From NCBI RefSeq assembly GCF_001613265.1, contig NZ_BDCA01000007.1, positions 62,001 to 126,000 on the forward strand: a DNA stretch of 64,000 bases, given 5' to 3'. Each line of letters opens with the position of its first letter. Within the stretch, counting starts at the first letter, position 1. The notes under the pieces were generated by a model. The model did no database searches, had not been told where the DNA came from, and worked only from the letters and a program-made list of their open reading frames with translations. Positions 15,841 to 24,461 of the stretch are shown piece by piece. The stretch is from Nocardia vermiculata NBRC 100427. Lineage in GTDB: Bacteria > Actinomycetota > Actinomycetes > Mycobacteriales > Mycobacteriaceae. Both the position numbers and the translations under genes were made by a program.

Positions 15841-17253
15841 TCAGAGGGCTTTGAGCTCCTCGGTGACCGCACCGACCGACTTCTTGGCATCGCCGAACAG
15901 CATCGAGGTGTGGTCGGCGTAGAACAGCGGATTGTCGATACCGGCGAAACCGGAGTTCATCGACCGCTTCAGCACGATCACACTCTTTGCCTGGTCGACA
16001 TTGAGCACCGGCATCCCGTAGATCGGGCTGGAGGAATCCTCGCGCGCGGCCGGGTTGGTGACGTCGTTGGCGCCGATCACCAGCGCCACATCGGTACGCG
16101 AGAACTCGCCGTTGATGTCGTCCATCTCCTTGAGCGCGTCATAGGAGACCTCGGCCTCGGCCAGCAGCACATTCATATGACCGGGCATGCGACCCGCGAC
16201 CGGATGAATGGCGTACTTGACCTCGACACCCTTGGCCTCCAGCAGCGACGCCATCTCCTTGACCGCATGCTGGGCCTGCGCGACCGCCATACCGTAGCCG
16301 GGCACCACGATGACCTGATTGGCATACGCCATCTGGATCGCGGCATCGGCGGCCGAGGTGGCCTTGGCCTGCTTCTGTTCCCCGCCGGCGGAGGCAGCCG
16401 CACCGCCACCGCCACCGAAACCACCGGCGACGATCGCCGGAATGGAGCGGTTCATCGCCTTGGCCATCAGGTTGGTCAGGATGGTGCCGGACGCGCCGAC
16501 GATCATGCCGGCCACGATCATGGCGGTGTTGTTGAGCGCCAGACCCGCTGCCGCGGCCGACAGACCGGTCAGGGCGTTGAGCAGCGAGATGACCACCGGC
16601 ATATCGGCACCACCGATCGGCAGCACCACCATCAGGCCGAGCACCGCGGCCAGCACCAGCAGCAGGATCATCCACCAGGACGCCACACCCTCGTGGGCGG
16701 CGCCGATTCCGATCACCACGGCGACGGCGATCGAGCCGACCGCAAGCAGCAGGTTGACCGGCTGCTGCAGTTTGCCGAGTCCGATCGGCTTACCGGGCAG
16801 GATCTCCTGCAGCTTGCCGAACGCGATCAGCGAGCCCCAGAACGAGATCGAGCCGATGATCGCAGCGAACAGCGAACCGATCACGATGTGCACGGTCGGT
16901 TCCTCGTGCAACTGCGAAAAGCCCTCGCTGTTGAGGAATTCCGACCACGCGATCAGCGCGACGGTGCCACCACCGACACCGTTGAACGCGGCCACCAACT
17001 GCGGCATCGCGGTCATTTTGGTGAAACGCGCCGGCGGGACACCCAGTGCCACACCGACAACCAAGCCCGCGATGATGATGATCCAGTTCGAGGTGTCTCG
17101 GATCGAGATGAAGGTCGCGATCACCGCGAGGCCCATGCCGACCGCGGCGATCCAGTTGCCGCGCACCGCGGTCTTGGGGCCGGTCAGCCCCATAAGACCG
17201 TAGATGAACAGCGCGAACGCGACGATATAGAGAATATTGACCAAGTTGTCCAT
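15841..17253 (-). CDS. pntB: NAD(P) transhydrogenase beta subunit
   Basis: A 470-residue subunit. About eight to nine N-terminal membrane helices (domain II) precede the NADP-binding domain III from about residue 290, with VPGYGMAVAQAQHAVKEM, HPVAGRMPGHMNVLLAEA, VALVIGANDVTNPAA and IYGMPVLNVDQAKSVIVLKR. It couples proton entry to hydride transfer from NADH to NADP, supplying NADPH for biosynthesis. Length and order match the family. It is the last gene of pntAA-pntAB-pntB; the gap to pntAB is three bases. Confidence 0.96.
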   Translation of the reverse strand: MDNLVNILYIVAFALFIYGLMGLTGPKTAVRGNWIAAVGMGLAVIATFISIRDTSNWIIIIAGLVVGVALGVPPARFTKMTAMPQLVAAFNGVGGGTVALIAWSEFLNSEGFSQLHEEPTVHIVIGSLFAAIIGSISFWGSLIAFGKLQEILPGKPIGLGKLQQPVNLLLAVGSIAVAVVIGIGAAHEGVASWWMILLLVLAAVLGLMVVLPIGGADMPVVISLLNALTGLSAAAAGLALNNTAMIVAGMIVGASGTILTNLMAKAMNRSIPAIVAGGFGGGGGAAASAGGEQKQAKATSAADAAIQMAYANQVIVVPGYGMAVAQAQHAVKEMASLLEAKGVEVKYAIHPVAGRMPGHMNVLLAEAEVSYDALKEMDDINGEFSRTDVALVIGANDVTNPAAREDSSSPIYGMPVLNVDQAKSVIVLKRSMNSGFAGIDNPLFYADHTSMLFGDAKKSVGAVTEELKAL

Positions 17254-17256
17254 CGG

Positions 17257-17583
17257 TTATTTACCCGCCTCGGAAGACTGCTGCGCGGCACCCGGCTTCT
17301 TACCCTTGAACATGCCGAGCATGCGATCGGTGACGACGAAACCGCCGATCACGTTCAGGGTTCCGAACACCACGGCGACGAACAGGATGATCTGGGTGAT
17401 CACCGAGGGGTTCTCGACTTTGCCGAGCGTCACCAGCGCGCCCAGCACGACGATGCCGTGAATGGCGTTGGTGCCCGACATGAGCGGGGTGTGCAAGGTG
17501 TTGGGCACCTTGGAGATCACCGCGAAGCCCACGAATCCGGACAGCACCAGAATCGCGATATTGGCCAGCAGATCGGTATACAT
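17257..17583 (-). CDS. pntAB: NAD(P) transhydrogenase alpha subunit, membrane part
   Basis: A 108-residue membrane protein corresponding to the C-terminal domain of a full-length PntA. Three hydrophobic helices are visible (IAILVLSGFVGFAVISKV, HGIVVLGALVTLG, ILFVAVVFGTLNVIGGFVV) with LMSGTNAIHGI between helices 1 and 2, a conserved stretch of the proton channel. The split of alpha into two chains is usual in actinobacteria. Its start overlaps the pntAA stop by one base. Confidence 0.95.
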   Translation of the reverse strand: MYTDLLANIAILVLSGFVGFAVISKVPNTLHTPLMSGTNAIHGIVVLGALVTLGKVENPSVITQIILFVAVVFGTLNVIGGFVVTDRMLGMFKGKKPGAAQQSSEAGK

Positions 17584-18749
17584 CAGCTCTCCCCCTCGGG
17601 GTCGGCAGGGCGGTCCGGTTTACCGGCCACACAGGAATCGGCGAGCACCTGGTCGGAGAAATCAGGCTCCAGGGCGCCATCTACCAGCATCAGTTCCAGT
17701 AGCGCCGAAATATTCTTCGAGTACAGCTCCGAGGCGTGCTCGGGCATGGTCGCCGGCAGGTTCAGCGGCGAGGCGATGGTGACGCCGTGTTTGACCACGG
17801 TCTGGCCGGGCTCGGTCAACTCACAGTTGCCGCCGGTCTCACCGGCGAGATCGACGATCACACTGCCGGGCTTCATCCCTTCCACCGCGGCGGCCGTGAC
17901 CAGTCGCGGTGCGGGACGGCCGGGAACCAGCGCGGTGGTGATCACCACGTCGAAACCCTTGATGGCATCTTCGAGAGCCTGCTGCTGCTGGGCCTTCTCG
18001 TCCTCGGTGAGCTCACGGGCGTACCCGCCCTCACCAGCGGCGTCGATACCCAGATCCAGCCACTGCGAACCCACCGAACGCACCTGGTCGGCGACCTCGG
18101 GCCGCACATCGTATCCAGTGGTGCGGCCACCGAGACGCTTCGCGGTCGCCAGCGCCTGCAGCCCGGCCACGCCGACACCGAGTACCAGCACCGTCGCCGG
18201 TTTCACGGTGCCCGCCGCGGTGGTGAGCATCGGGAAGAAGCGGGTCGATTCGGACGCGGCGACCAAGACGGCCTTGTATCCGGACACGTTGCCCTGCGAG
18301 GACAGCGCATCCATCACCTGCGCACGCGAGATACGCGGGATCGCCTCCACCGCGAAGGCGCGTACGCCCGCGGCCTCCAAGGCGCCGATCTTGTTGTCCG
18401 CGTTCCGGGGAGCGAGGAACCCGATCAGCGTCTGCCCCTTCGACAGCTTCGCGATCTCGGCGTCGCTGGGCGGGGCCACCTTCACCACGACCTCGGCCTG
18501 CCACGGATCGCCGATGGTCGCACCGGCGGTCTCGTACGCCTCGTCGGGAATCAGCGCGCCCAGTCCGGCGTCTGCTTCCACGACTACTTCCACACCCTGC
18601 TTCACCAGGCTCGGGATGATCTTCGGCACCAACGCGACACGTCGCTCATCGGCGTTGGTTTCACGAACCACGCCGACACGCGTGCGGCGCGCAGCACGAC
18701 TGTCGTCGGAGGACTGTGCTCCGTCGACCGCGCTCTGCGTTGTCTCCAC
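17583..18749 (-). CDS. pntAA: NAD(P) transhydrogenase alpha subunit, NAD-binding part
   Basis: A 388-residue soluble subunit with the alanine dehydrogenase/PNT fold. Key blocks are GVVRETNADERRVALVP near the N terminus, the nucleotide-binding loop VLGVGVAGLQALATAKRLG, and GYDVRPEVADQVRSVGSQW. It binds NADH and delivers hydride to PntB at the membrane. It leads the pnt operon. A 30-bp palindrome lies 76 bases upstream, so the operon is likely under a dedicated repressor or activator not encoded next to it. Confidence 0.95.
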   Translation of the reverse strand: METTQSAVDGAQSSDDSRAARRTRVGVVRETNADERRVALVPKIIPSLVKQGVEVVVEADAGLGALIPDEAYETAGATIGDPWQAEVVVKVAPPSDAEIAKLSKGQTLIGFLAPRNADNKIGALEAAGVRAFAVEAIPRISRAQVMDALSSQGNVSGYKAVLVAASESTRFFPMLTTAAGTVKPATVLVLGVGVAGLQALATAKRLGGRTTGYDVRPEVADQVRSVGSQWLDLGIDAAGEGGYARELTEDEKAQQQQALEDAIKGFDVVITTALVPGRPAPRLVTAAAVEGMKPGSVIVDLAGETGGNCELTEPGQTVVKHGVTIASPLNLPATMPEHASELYSKNISALLELMLVDGALEPDFSDQVLADSCVAGKPDRPADPEGES

Positions 18750-18824
18750 TGGTCAACTTCCTTACTTGTGACGGCAGGCTGGCCCCCTGCGAACAGGTGG
18801 GCCGCCTTGTTACCGGTCGGGCCG

Positions 18825-18854
18825 AACGGAACTTACTCATGAGTAAGTTCCGTT
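18825..18854. promoter_or_regulatory. Perfect 30-bp palindrome upstream of pntAA
   Basis: AACGGAACTTACTCA followed by TGAGTAAGTTCCGTT is an uninterrupted 30-bp perfect palindrome, with core TTACTCATGAGTAA. It lies 76 bp before pntAA and 147 bp before the divergent HIT gene. Size and symmetry fit a TetR- or GntR-type operator. On the minus strand weak TTGTAA and TAAGTT boxes 17 bases apart would overlap it. Confidence 0.8.
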
Positions 18855-19000
18855 ACAATTCTCGCAACTGTACCCGGCACCTCGGTGAGCGTAGACGAGA
18901 TCAACATCACACCCGATTGCGGCTTTTCTACTAAATGCCCGATCTTCCAGCGGAAAGGCGGGGGTATGCCCCGCGGGCTGTACACCGTAATGTCTGCCCG

Positions 19001-19459
19001 ATGAGTGGTTGCGCCTTCTGCCGGATCGTCACGGGCGAGGCTCCTGCGACACGCGTCTACGAGAACGACCGAATGGTGGCCTTTCTCGACATCAGACCGA
19101 TCACCCGGGGCCACACCCTCGTAATCCCCAAGCAGCACGCGGCCGACCTCGACGCCCTGGATGCCGAATCCGGGGCCGATCTGTTCCGGGTCGGGCACCG
19201 GATCGCGAAGGCGCTGCGTCGCAGTGCTCTCGGTGCCGACGGTGCGAACCTCGTACTGAACGATGGCAAGGCCGCCTTCCAGACCGTGCATCACGTGCAC
19301 CTGCACGTGGTGCCTCGCCGCGGCGGGGATCTGTTCACCTTCGCCCGCGGATTCCTGTTGCGGCGGCCGCACGAACCCACCGCCACCGCGACCGCGATCC
19401 GTACCGGCCTCGATCGCCTGGCCTCCGAAACCGACGACGACAGGGAGACTCGCCCATGA
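19001..19459 (+). CDS. HIT-family nucleotide hydrolase/transferase
   Basis: A 152-residue histidine-triad protein from ATG 19001. It has the N-terminal zinc-type pair in CAFCRIVTGEAPATRVYEND, the mid-protein HTLVIPKQHAADLDAL, and the signature HVHLHVVPR (His-X-His-X-His). HIT proteins hydrolyse nucleoside phosphoramidates or dinucleoside polyphosphates; the precise substrate is not predictable. The C-terminal 40 residues (after FARGFLLRRP) are polar. The stop overlaps the next start as ATGA, linking it with the MDMPI-family gene. An upstream in-frame start at 18935 would add 22 residues without homology. Confidence 0.9.
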   Translation: MSGCAFCRIVTGEAPATRVYENDRMVAFLDIRPITRGHTLVIPKQHAADLDALDAESGADLFRVGHRIAKALRRSALGADGANLVLNDGKAAFQTVHHVHLHVVPRRGGDLFTFARGFLLRRPHEPTATATAIRTGLDRLASETDDDRETRP

Positions 19460-20295
19460 GTACCGACGCACTCGATCGCACCGAGTTGTCCGGTGCGCTG
19501 TCCGAACAGTGGAACGCGCTGGCCCGCTTGACGTCCGGACTGGACGAGAAGCAATGGCGGTCACCCTCACCACTGCCCGGGTGGACCGTCTTCGATGTCC
19601 TCGCCCATGTGGTCGGCACCGAATCGATGCTGCTCGGCGAAGCGCTCCCGCAGGCCGACAGCGATGTCCATGCGCTGCCCCATGTCCGCAACGACACCGG
19701 CGCACTGAACGAGATCTGGCTGCAATCACTGCGGCCACTGACCGGCGAGCAACTGCTACACCGTTTCGCCGAGGTCACCGATCGACGCCGCGCCGCCGTG
19801 GCCGGGCTCGATGATGCCGCCTGGCAGGCAGATATCCAGTCCCCCATCGGCCTGGTTCCCTACGCCCGATTCATGCGGGTCCGCCTGTTCGACTGCTGGA
19901 TGCACCAGCTCGACATCACCGATGCGCTGGGCGGTGCCGCGGCAACGCCGGGAATGAACGAAGGCGGGCGGTGCGCCGAACTCGCACTGGACGAGATCGA
20001 GCCGTTCCTCGGACGCGTCGTCGTCAAACGTGGCGGCGCCCCCGACGGATCCCGCATCGCGATCGAAACCACCGGGCCTGTCGTCCGCGAGTTCCGGATC
20101 AGCGTCGACGGCCGCGCGGAACTCGTTGCGGCCCTGGACCGTCCGGCCGATACCACGATTCGTCTGGGTTCCGGACTGTTCGCCCGGCTGTGCGGTGGCC
20201 GCACCACTGCCGACGCGCACGCCGGCGAGATCGAGGTCGCCGGTGATCGCGCCCTGGGCAATCGGATCGCGGCCCATCTGGCCTTCACCATCTGA
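19456..20295 (+). CDS. Maleylpyruvate isomerase/MDMPI-family, DinB-like protein
   Basis: A 279-residue protein of the mycothiol-dependent maleylpyruvate isomerase family. The N-terminal DinB-like four-helix bundle shows LPGWTVFDVLAHVVGTESML, with the metal-binding His in LAHV and a second His in CWMHQLDITDALG. The C-terminal SCP2-like part follows (IETTGPVVREFRISVDG). Members bind a divalent metal and use mycothiol in isomerisation or transferase reactions, many with unknown substrates. It overlaps the HIT gene start-to-stop and is followed six bases later by peptidase E. Confidence 0.82.
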   Translation: MSTDALDRTELSGALSEQWNALARLTSGLDEKQWRSPSPLPGWTVFDVLAHVVGTESMLLGEALPQADSDVHALPHVRNDTGALNEIWLQSLRPLTGEQLLHRFAEVTDRRRAAVAGLDDAAWQADIQSPIGLVPYARFMRVRLFDCWMHQLDITDALGGAAATPGMNEGGRCAELALDEIEPFLGRVVVKRGGAPDGSRIAIETTGPVVREFRISVDGRAELVAALDRPADTTIRLGSGLFARLCGGRTTADAHAGEIEVAGDRALGNRIAAHLAFTI

Positions 20296-20301
20296 GCCGT
20301 C

Positions 20302-20946
20302 GTGCGACTGTTCCTGTCCAGCTACCGATTCGGAGCACACTACGACCGCTTCGCGGCCTTGACCGGTGGGCCCTGCGCCATCGCGGTGATTCCCAACGCC
20401 TGCGATGCCTGGCCGGATGCCTGGTCCGGCGCGGTCACCAGCGATGTCGTCCCCTTACGCCGGAAGGGTTTTCGCCCCGAGGTGGTCGATCTGCGTGACT
20501 ATCTCGGCCGGCCCGCCGAGCTGGAACGCACTCTTCGCGACTTTCCGGCGGTATGGGTTCGCGGCGGAAACACCTTCGTGTTGCGTGCTCAATTCGCCCG
20601 TAGCGGTGCCGATTCCGTCCTTCGCCGGCTCCTCACCGAGGACACACTGGCTTACGCCGGCTACAGCGCCGGAGCCTGCCTACTCACTCCGGACCTGCAC
20701 GGGCTGGAGGAATCCGACGACCCCGCCGAGGTGTACAGCGCATGCGGTATCGAAACGCGCTGGGACGGACTGGATGTGGTCGACCGCCCGATCGTGCCAC
20801 ACGTCGACTCACCGGCCACCGACCCGGAGGGTCACGGCTCCCGGCTGGCGGCGCGGCTGGCGGAGGCAGGCACCCCGCACTGGCCCCTCACCGACGACGA
20901 TGTCGTAGTGGTCGACGGCGACGAGCCGGTGCTACTGCGCGGTTGA
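20302..20946 (+). CDS. Peptidase E-like (S51 family) protein
   Basis: A 214-residue protein with the class-I glutamine-amidotransferase-like fold of dipeptidase E. The nucleophile elbow YAGYSAGACLL supplies the catalytic Ser, and WVRGGNTFVLRAQFARSG is the family block before it. Such enzymes cleave N-terminal Asp-X dipeptides in the cytoplasm. GTG 20302 starts six bases after the upstream MDMPI-family gene, so the HIT, MDMPI and peptidase genes probably form one operon. The start is close to the family usual, beginning at MRLFLSS. Confidence 0.85.
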   Translation: MRLFLSSYRFGAHYDRFAALTGGPCAIAVIPNACDAWPDAWSGAVTSDVVPLRRKGFRPEVVDLRDYLGRPAELERTLRDFPAVWVRGGNTFVLRAQFARSGADSVLRRLLTEDTLAYAGYSAGACLLTPDLHGLEESDDPAEVYSACGIETRWDGLDVVDRPIVPHVDSPATDPEGHGSRLAARLAEAGTPHWPLTDDDVVVVDGDEPVLLRG

Positions 20947-20981
20947 CCGGCGGTTCGGAGGTGCGAGCTGCTGATTTCAGC

Positions 20982-21506
20982 TCAACGGCCGCGGTGCACA
21001 CAGGACATTCGTCCGCCCAGCCGATGCGCGGTCCGAGCGCGACCGAGCCGGCTGTCGTAGCCGCCGGGATGAGCACTCGCGGGCAGCCGGTCGGCATATT
21101 CCTCGGCCAGCAGAGCCAGCACGCCCGCACCTGCCAGACCCGTCATATCCGGTGCGGCACCGAAACTCTCGTGCGCCAGGCTCGCGCAGGTCGCATCGGA
21201 GGCCAACTCCACGAGCGCGGCCGGAAACACCCGCCGAACCGCGGCTGTGAGGGCGAATCCGTGGCCCCACTGCGGAATCGAAGCAGGTGCGACCACCCCG
21301 GCAACGACATCCAGTGGCCCCGGGCAGCAGATGCCCACGGCGGTGATCTCGTCTTCGCCGGCCACATCGAGCAGCAGGTCCCGGCAGGCCCGCCAGGCGG
21401 CGTCCGCCGGAATCGGGATACGGCAGACCGTGCGGGCGGCGATATCCACGGTGACCGGCCCCGCCACGAAGCTCTCGCCGTCGAGCGCCAATGCCAGCAC
21501 ACTCAT
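20982..21506 (-). CDS. Shortened ROK-like protein
   Basis: A 174-residue protein from ATG 21506. The middle resembles the N-terminal half of ROK sugar kinases or repressors: AVGICCPGPLDVVAGVVAPA corresponds to the GIGxPGPVD...GVV block, and VELASDATCASLAHESFGAA to the VENDANAAALAE block. The usual phosphate loop at the N terminus, the ExGH and zinc CxCGxxGC motifs and the second ATPase lobe are absent; full ROK proteins are about 300 residues. It may be a divergent small regulator or a decayed kinase. It is convergent with peptidase E and in line with the TetR gene upstream at 21651-22256. Confidence 0.5.
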   Translation of the reverse strand: MSVLALALDGESFVAGPVTVDIAARTVCRIPIPADAAWRACRDLLLDVAGEDEITAVGICCPGPLDVVAGVVAPASIPQWGHGFALTAAVRRVFPAALVELASDATCASLAHESFGAAPDMTGLAGAGVLALLAEEYADRLPASAHPGGYDSRLGRARTAHRLGGRMSCVHRGR

Positions 21507-21587
21507 GAATCCGCAACCATGGCAAGCCCTTCCACCCGCAGCTGTACTGCGACAGCCCGCAGACGGCAGAGCCGGTCTCGCCATTTC

Positions 21588-21604
21588 ATTACGCGCCGTA
21601 ATGT
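21588..21604. promoter_or_regulatory. Operator-like palindrome between TetR and ROK-like genes
   Basis: CATTACGCGCCGTAATG has perfect 6-bp arms around GCGCC, followed by another AATG in GTAATGTAATGAAA. It lies 82 bases before the ROK-like start and just downstream of the TetR gene on the same strand, so it is a candidate target of that TetR protein. Confidence 0.55.
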
Positions 21605-21650
21605 AATGAAAATACTATGTGGCCTGTTACGACGTCAATGGCATTGCCGC

Positions 21651-22256
21651 TCAGGGCCGGCGATATCCGACCGCATCCAACGCGGACCGAACCGTCAGCT
21701 GCACGAGTTCGTCGTCGATCGGCCCCAGCGTCGGGATCAGCGCGCGCATCATCATCGGCCCGGTGATCAAATCGCAGATCCACTCCGCATCGAAGCCCGG
21801 CTCGATCTCACCGCGCACCACCGCCCGTTCCAGAATCGACGACGTGGATGCGCGCCGCGGGATCAGGAACCGCTGCTGAAATCGCTCCGCGAGCGCACGA
21901 TTGCGCCCGACCTCCTCCAACAGTCCCGGCAGCGAGTTGCACAGCACCGGATCGGTGAAGAACTGGGCCTGATGCTGTTGATTGGCCAGCATTTCCACCT
22001 CGATCCCGCCCAGGTCGTCAGACCCCGGACGCAGACCGAACCGCTGGATCAACAAGGCGAGAACGAGATCGGCGAGATCGGAGAAACGCCGATACAGCGC
22101 CGGACGGGTCGTCGCGGCCGCCTCGGCCACCGCCCCCAGTGTGACCGCCCCGTATCCACGCTCGGCGATCAGCTGCGCCGCAGCCTCCAGCAACGCGGCA
22201 TCCAGCGAAGGGTCACGTGGACGGCCGGCCCGGCCGTGGGAAACGCTGTCGGGCAT
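21651..22256 (-). CDS. TetR/AcrR-family regulator
   Basis: A 201-residue TetR protein. The HTH is LIAERGYGAVTLGAVAEAAATTRPALYRRFSDLADLV, with AATTRPALYRRF as recognition helix. The C-terminal domain has the WICDLITGPMMMRALI segment typical of the TetR_C_11/AcrR-like branch. It is followed on the same strand by the ROK-like gene with the CATTAC/GTAATG dyad between them. The regulated function is unknown. Confidence 0.9.
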   Translation of the reverse strand: MPDSVSHGRAGRPRDPSLDAALLEAAAQLIAERGYGAVTLGAVAEAAATTRPALYRRFSDLADLVLALLIQRFGLRPGSDDLGGIEVEMLANQQHQAQFFTDPVLCNSLPGLLEEVGRNRALAERFQQRFLIPRRASTSSILERAVVRGEIEPGFDAEWICDLITGPMMMRALIPTLGPIDDELVQLTVRSALDAVGYRRP

Positions 22257-22313
22257 GGGCCAACGGTACCCAGAGTGCGGGTCCGGCGACTTCGCCGCGC
22301 ATCGCCGGCACGG

Positions 22314-22634
22314 CTACAGGTACAGCCCGGTCCCGTGTTCGGGGCGTTCGCTGGCGACGGCGTGCAGATCGCGTTCGCGCAGGACCAGATACGCCTGCCC
22401 CTGAACCTCCACCTCGAACTGGTCCTCGGCGCTGAACAGCACCCGGTCGCCGACGCTGACGCTGCGCACATGGGAACCGGCACCGCAGACCTCACCCCAG
22501 CTGAGCCGCTTGGCCACCTGTGCGGTGGCGGGGATCAGGATGCCACCGCTGCTGCGCCGCTCCCCTTCCTCCGCAGCGACACGGACCATGATCCGGTCGT
22601 GGAGCATCTGGATCTCTAGCTGGGGATCGGGCAC
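22314..22634 (-). CDS. GroES-like (Cpn10) protein
   Basis: A 106-residue protein from GTG 22634. MLHDRIMVRVAAEEGERRSS and GGILIPATAQ match the N-terminal strand and mobile loop region of GroES, and VSVGDRVLFSAEDQFEVEV the C-terminal half. The typical SGLVIPDTA mobile loop is changed, and no groEL is nearby. It is therefore a paralogue of the main GroES rather than the housekeeping copy; a Cpn60 partner would have to be encoded elsewhere. It is divergent from the FAD oxidase gene with 82 bases between starts. Confidence 0.75.
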   Translation of the reverse strand: MPDPQLEIQMLHDRIMVRVAAEEGERRSSGGILIPATAQVAKRLSWGEVCGAGSHVRSVSVGDRVLFSAEDQFEVEVQGQAYLVLRERDLHAVASERPEHGTGLYL

Positions 22635-22716
22635 CGCGGCAGTGTACTGCGCACGCCCACAACATCCTGAAGCGGTATCGCCGCCCGCACCGGCCGAAGA
22701 ACGTAGGTTTTCCGAT

Positions 22717-24069
22717 GTGGACATCACAACCCTCGCCGGCCGTCTCCCCGGCGGCACGGTCGTCACCGATCCCGATATTCTGGCCGGCTATCGGCAGGAC
22801 CGCGCGCTCGATCCGGCGGCCGGCACCCCGGCAGCGCTGGTACGCCCGGTGACCACCGAGCAGGTCTCGACGGTGGTCGGCTGGGCCCACTCGAATCGGG
22901 TGCCGCTGATCCCACGCGGGGCCGGCACCGGCCTGTCCGGCGGCGCGACCGCCCAGGACGGCGCGCTCGTGGTGAGCACCGAACGCATGCGTGAGATCAC
23001 GGTCGACCAGGTGACCCGGACCGCGATCACCCAGCCCGGACTGCTCAACGCCGAGGTGAAGCGGGCCGCCGCCGAACACGGCCTGTGGTACCCACCGGAC
23101 CCCTCGTCGTTCGAGATCTGTTCCATCGGGGGCAACGCCGCGACCAATGCCGGTGGCCTGTGCTGTGTGAAATACGGTGTCACCACCGATTACATCCTCG
23201 GAATGCAGGTTGTGCTGGCCGACGGCACCGCGGTCCGTCTGGGCGGGCCACGACTGAAGGACTCGGCCGGACTGTCGCTGACCAAGCTGTTCGTCGGTAG
23301 TGAGGGCACTCTCGGCATCATCACCGAACTCACCCTGCGCCTACTGCCCGCCCAACCACAGCAGAGCACGGTCGTCGCGACATTTCCCACCCTGACCGCG
23401 GCCACCACGGCCATCGACGCGGTCACCGCCCGCTTGCGCCCGTCGATGCTGGAGTTCATGGACGCGGTCGCCATCAACGCCGTCGAAGACGAAATGCGGA
23501 TGGGCCTGGATCGGACTGCGGCGGCCATGCTGATCGCCCGTTCGGACGCGCCCGGCGAATACCGCACGCTCGAAGCCGGCCTGATCGCCGCGGCCTGCGA
23601 CGGTGCCACCGAGGTCTTCCGCACCGAGGATCCCGAGGAGGGCGAGGCATTCTGCGCGGCACGGCGCTTCGCGATTCCCGCGGTCGAACGGAAGGGCACC
23701 TTACTGCTGGAAGACGTCGGCGTGCCGCTCCCCCGGCTGGGTGACTTGGTGACCGGGGTCGCCGACATCGCCGAACGGCACCAGGTCCTGATCTCGGTGA
23801 TCGCACATGCCGGCGACGGCAACACCCACCCGCTGATCGTGCACGACCCTGCCGACCCCGACGAGACCGCGCGGGCGCAACAGGCTTTCGGTGCGATCAT
23901 GGACCTCGCCGTGTCGCTGGGCGGCACGATCACCGGCGAACACGGGGTGGGCCGGCTGAAGAAGGCATGGCTGCCCGCCCAACTGGGGCCGGAAGCGATG
24001 GACCTCACCCACCGCATCAAACAGGCGCTGGACCCGCACGGAATCCTCAATCCGGGCGCGTTGCTCTAG
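22717..24069 (+). CDS. GlcD-type FAD-binding oxidase (glycolate/D-lactate class)
   Basis: A 450-residue flavoprotein from GTG 22717. The PCMH FAD domain shows PLIPRGAGTGLSGGATAQDG, PPDPSSFEICSIGGNAATNAGG and GSEGTLGIITELTLRLLP. The C-terminal FAD-oxidase domain shows HAGDGNTHPLIVHDP and ITGEHGVGRLKKAWL. These are the marks of the GlcD/D-lactate dehydrogenase family, which oxidises 2-hydroxy acids and passes electrons to the respiratory chain. No GlcE/GlcF partners are adjacent, so the acceptor and exact substrate are unclear. It is usual in length for a single-chain member. Confidence 0.9.
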   Translation: MDITTLAGRLPGGTVVTDPDILAGYRQDRALDPAAGTPAALVRPVTTEQVSTVVGWAHSNRVPLIPRGAGTGLSGGATAQDGALVVSTERMREITVDQVTRTAITQPGLLNAEVKRAAAEHGLWYPPDPSSFEICSIGGNAATNAGGLCCVKYGVTTDYILGMQVVLADGTAVRLGGPRLKDSAGLSLTKLFVGSEGTLGIITELTLRLLPAQPQQSTVVATFPTLTAATTAIDAVTARLRPSMLEFMDAVAINAVEDEMRMGLDRTAAAMLIARSDAPGEYRTLEAGLIAAACDGATEVFRTEDPEEGEAFCAARRFAIPAVERKGTLLLEDVGVPLPRLGDLVTGVADIAERHQVLISVIAHAGDGNTHPLIVHDPADPDETARAQQAFGAIMDLAVSLGGTITGEHGVGRLKKAWLPAQLGPEAMDLTHRIKQALDPHGILNPGALL

Positions 24070-24157
24070 TACTGCGGGCCGTGCGCGGCCGGTCGAACTA
24101 CGGGCGCGCTCGGTGGCGCCCGGAACAAATCGGGTCGAGACAGGAGTTCTACCGGAT

Positions 24158-24448
24158 ATGACGACGAGGCTCGAGCACAATACCGCCGCCGAACGCTACG
24201 AGATCTACATCGACGACACCCTCGCCGGTTACGCCGATTACGCCGAGACCACCAGCGGCGACACTCGCGTGCGCGACCTCAACCACACCCTGACCTTTCC
24301 GGAATTCCGTGGGCGTGGGGTAGCGGCCCAACTGGTGGAGTACGCCCTCACCGACTGCCGCGCGCAGGGGTTCACGGTCCGGCCGACCTGCTGGTACGTG
24401 GAGCAGTACATCGGTGAGCATCGCGAATACGCCGATCTGGTGGCGTGA
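24158..24448 (+). CDS. Small GNAT-like N-acetyltransferase
   Basis: A 96-residue protein of the YjdJ-like GNAT group. LTFPEFRGRGVAAQLVEYAL contains the acetyl-CoA binding (R/Q)xxGxG/A loop, and GFTVRPTCWYVEQYI ends the short fold. These mini-GNATs acetylate small molecules or protein N termini; targets are unknown. ATG 24158 is preceded by AGGAG a few bases up. Confidence 0.88.
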   Translation: MTTRLEHNTAAERYEIYIDDTLAGYADYAETTSGDTRVRDLNHTLTFPEFRGRGVAAQLVEYALTDCRAQGFTVRPTCWYVEQYIGEHREYADLVA

Positions 24449-24461
24449 GCACCGCAGCCTG

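Noticed and set aside
14797..18771. 1324-codon forward frame antisense to the pnt operon
   Set aside because: It is the mirror of three well-supported minus-strand genes and reads as His/Arg/Gly-rich shadow sequence.
20982..22634. A defence or toxin-antitoxin cluster of ROK-like, TetR and GroES-like genes
   Set aside because: None carries a toxin, nuclease or defence domain, and spacing with opposite neighbours does not suggest a unit.
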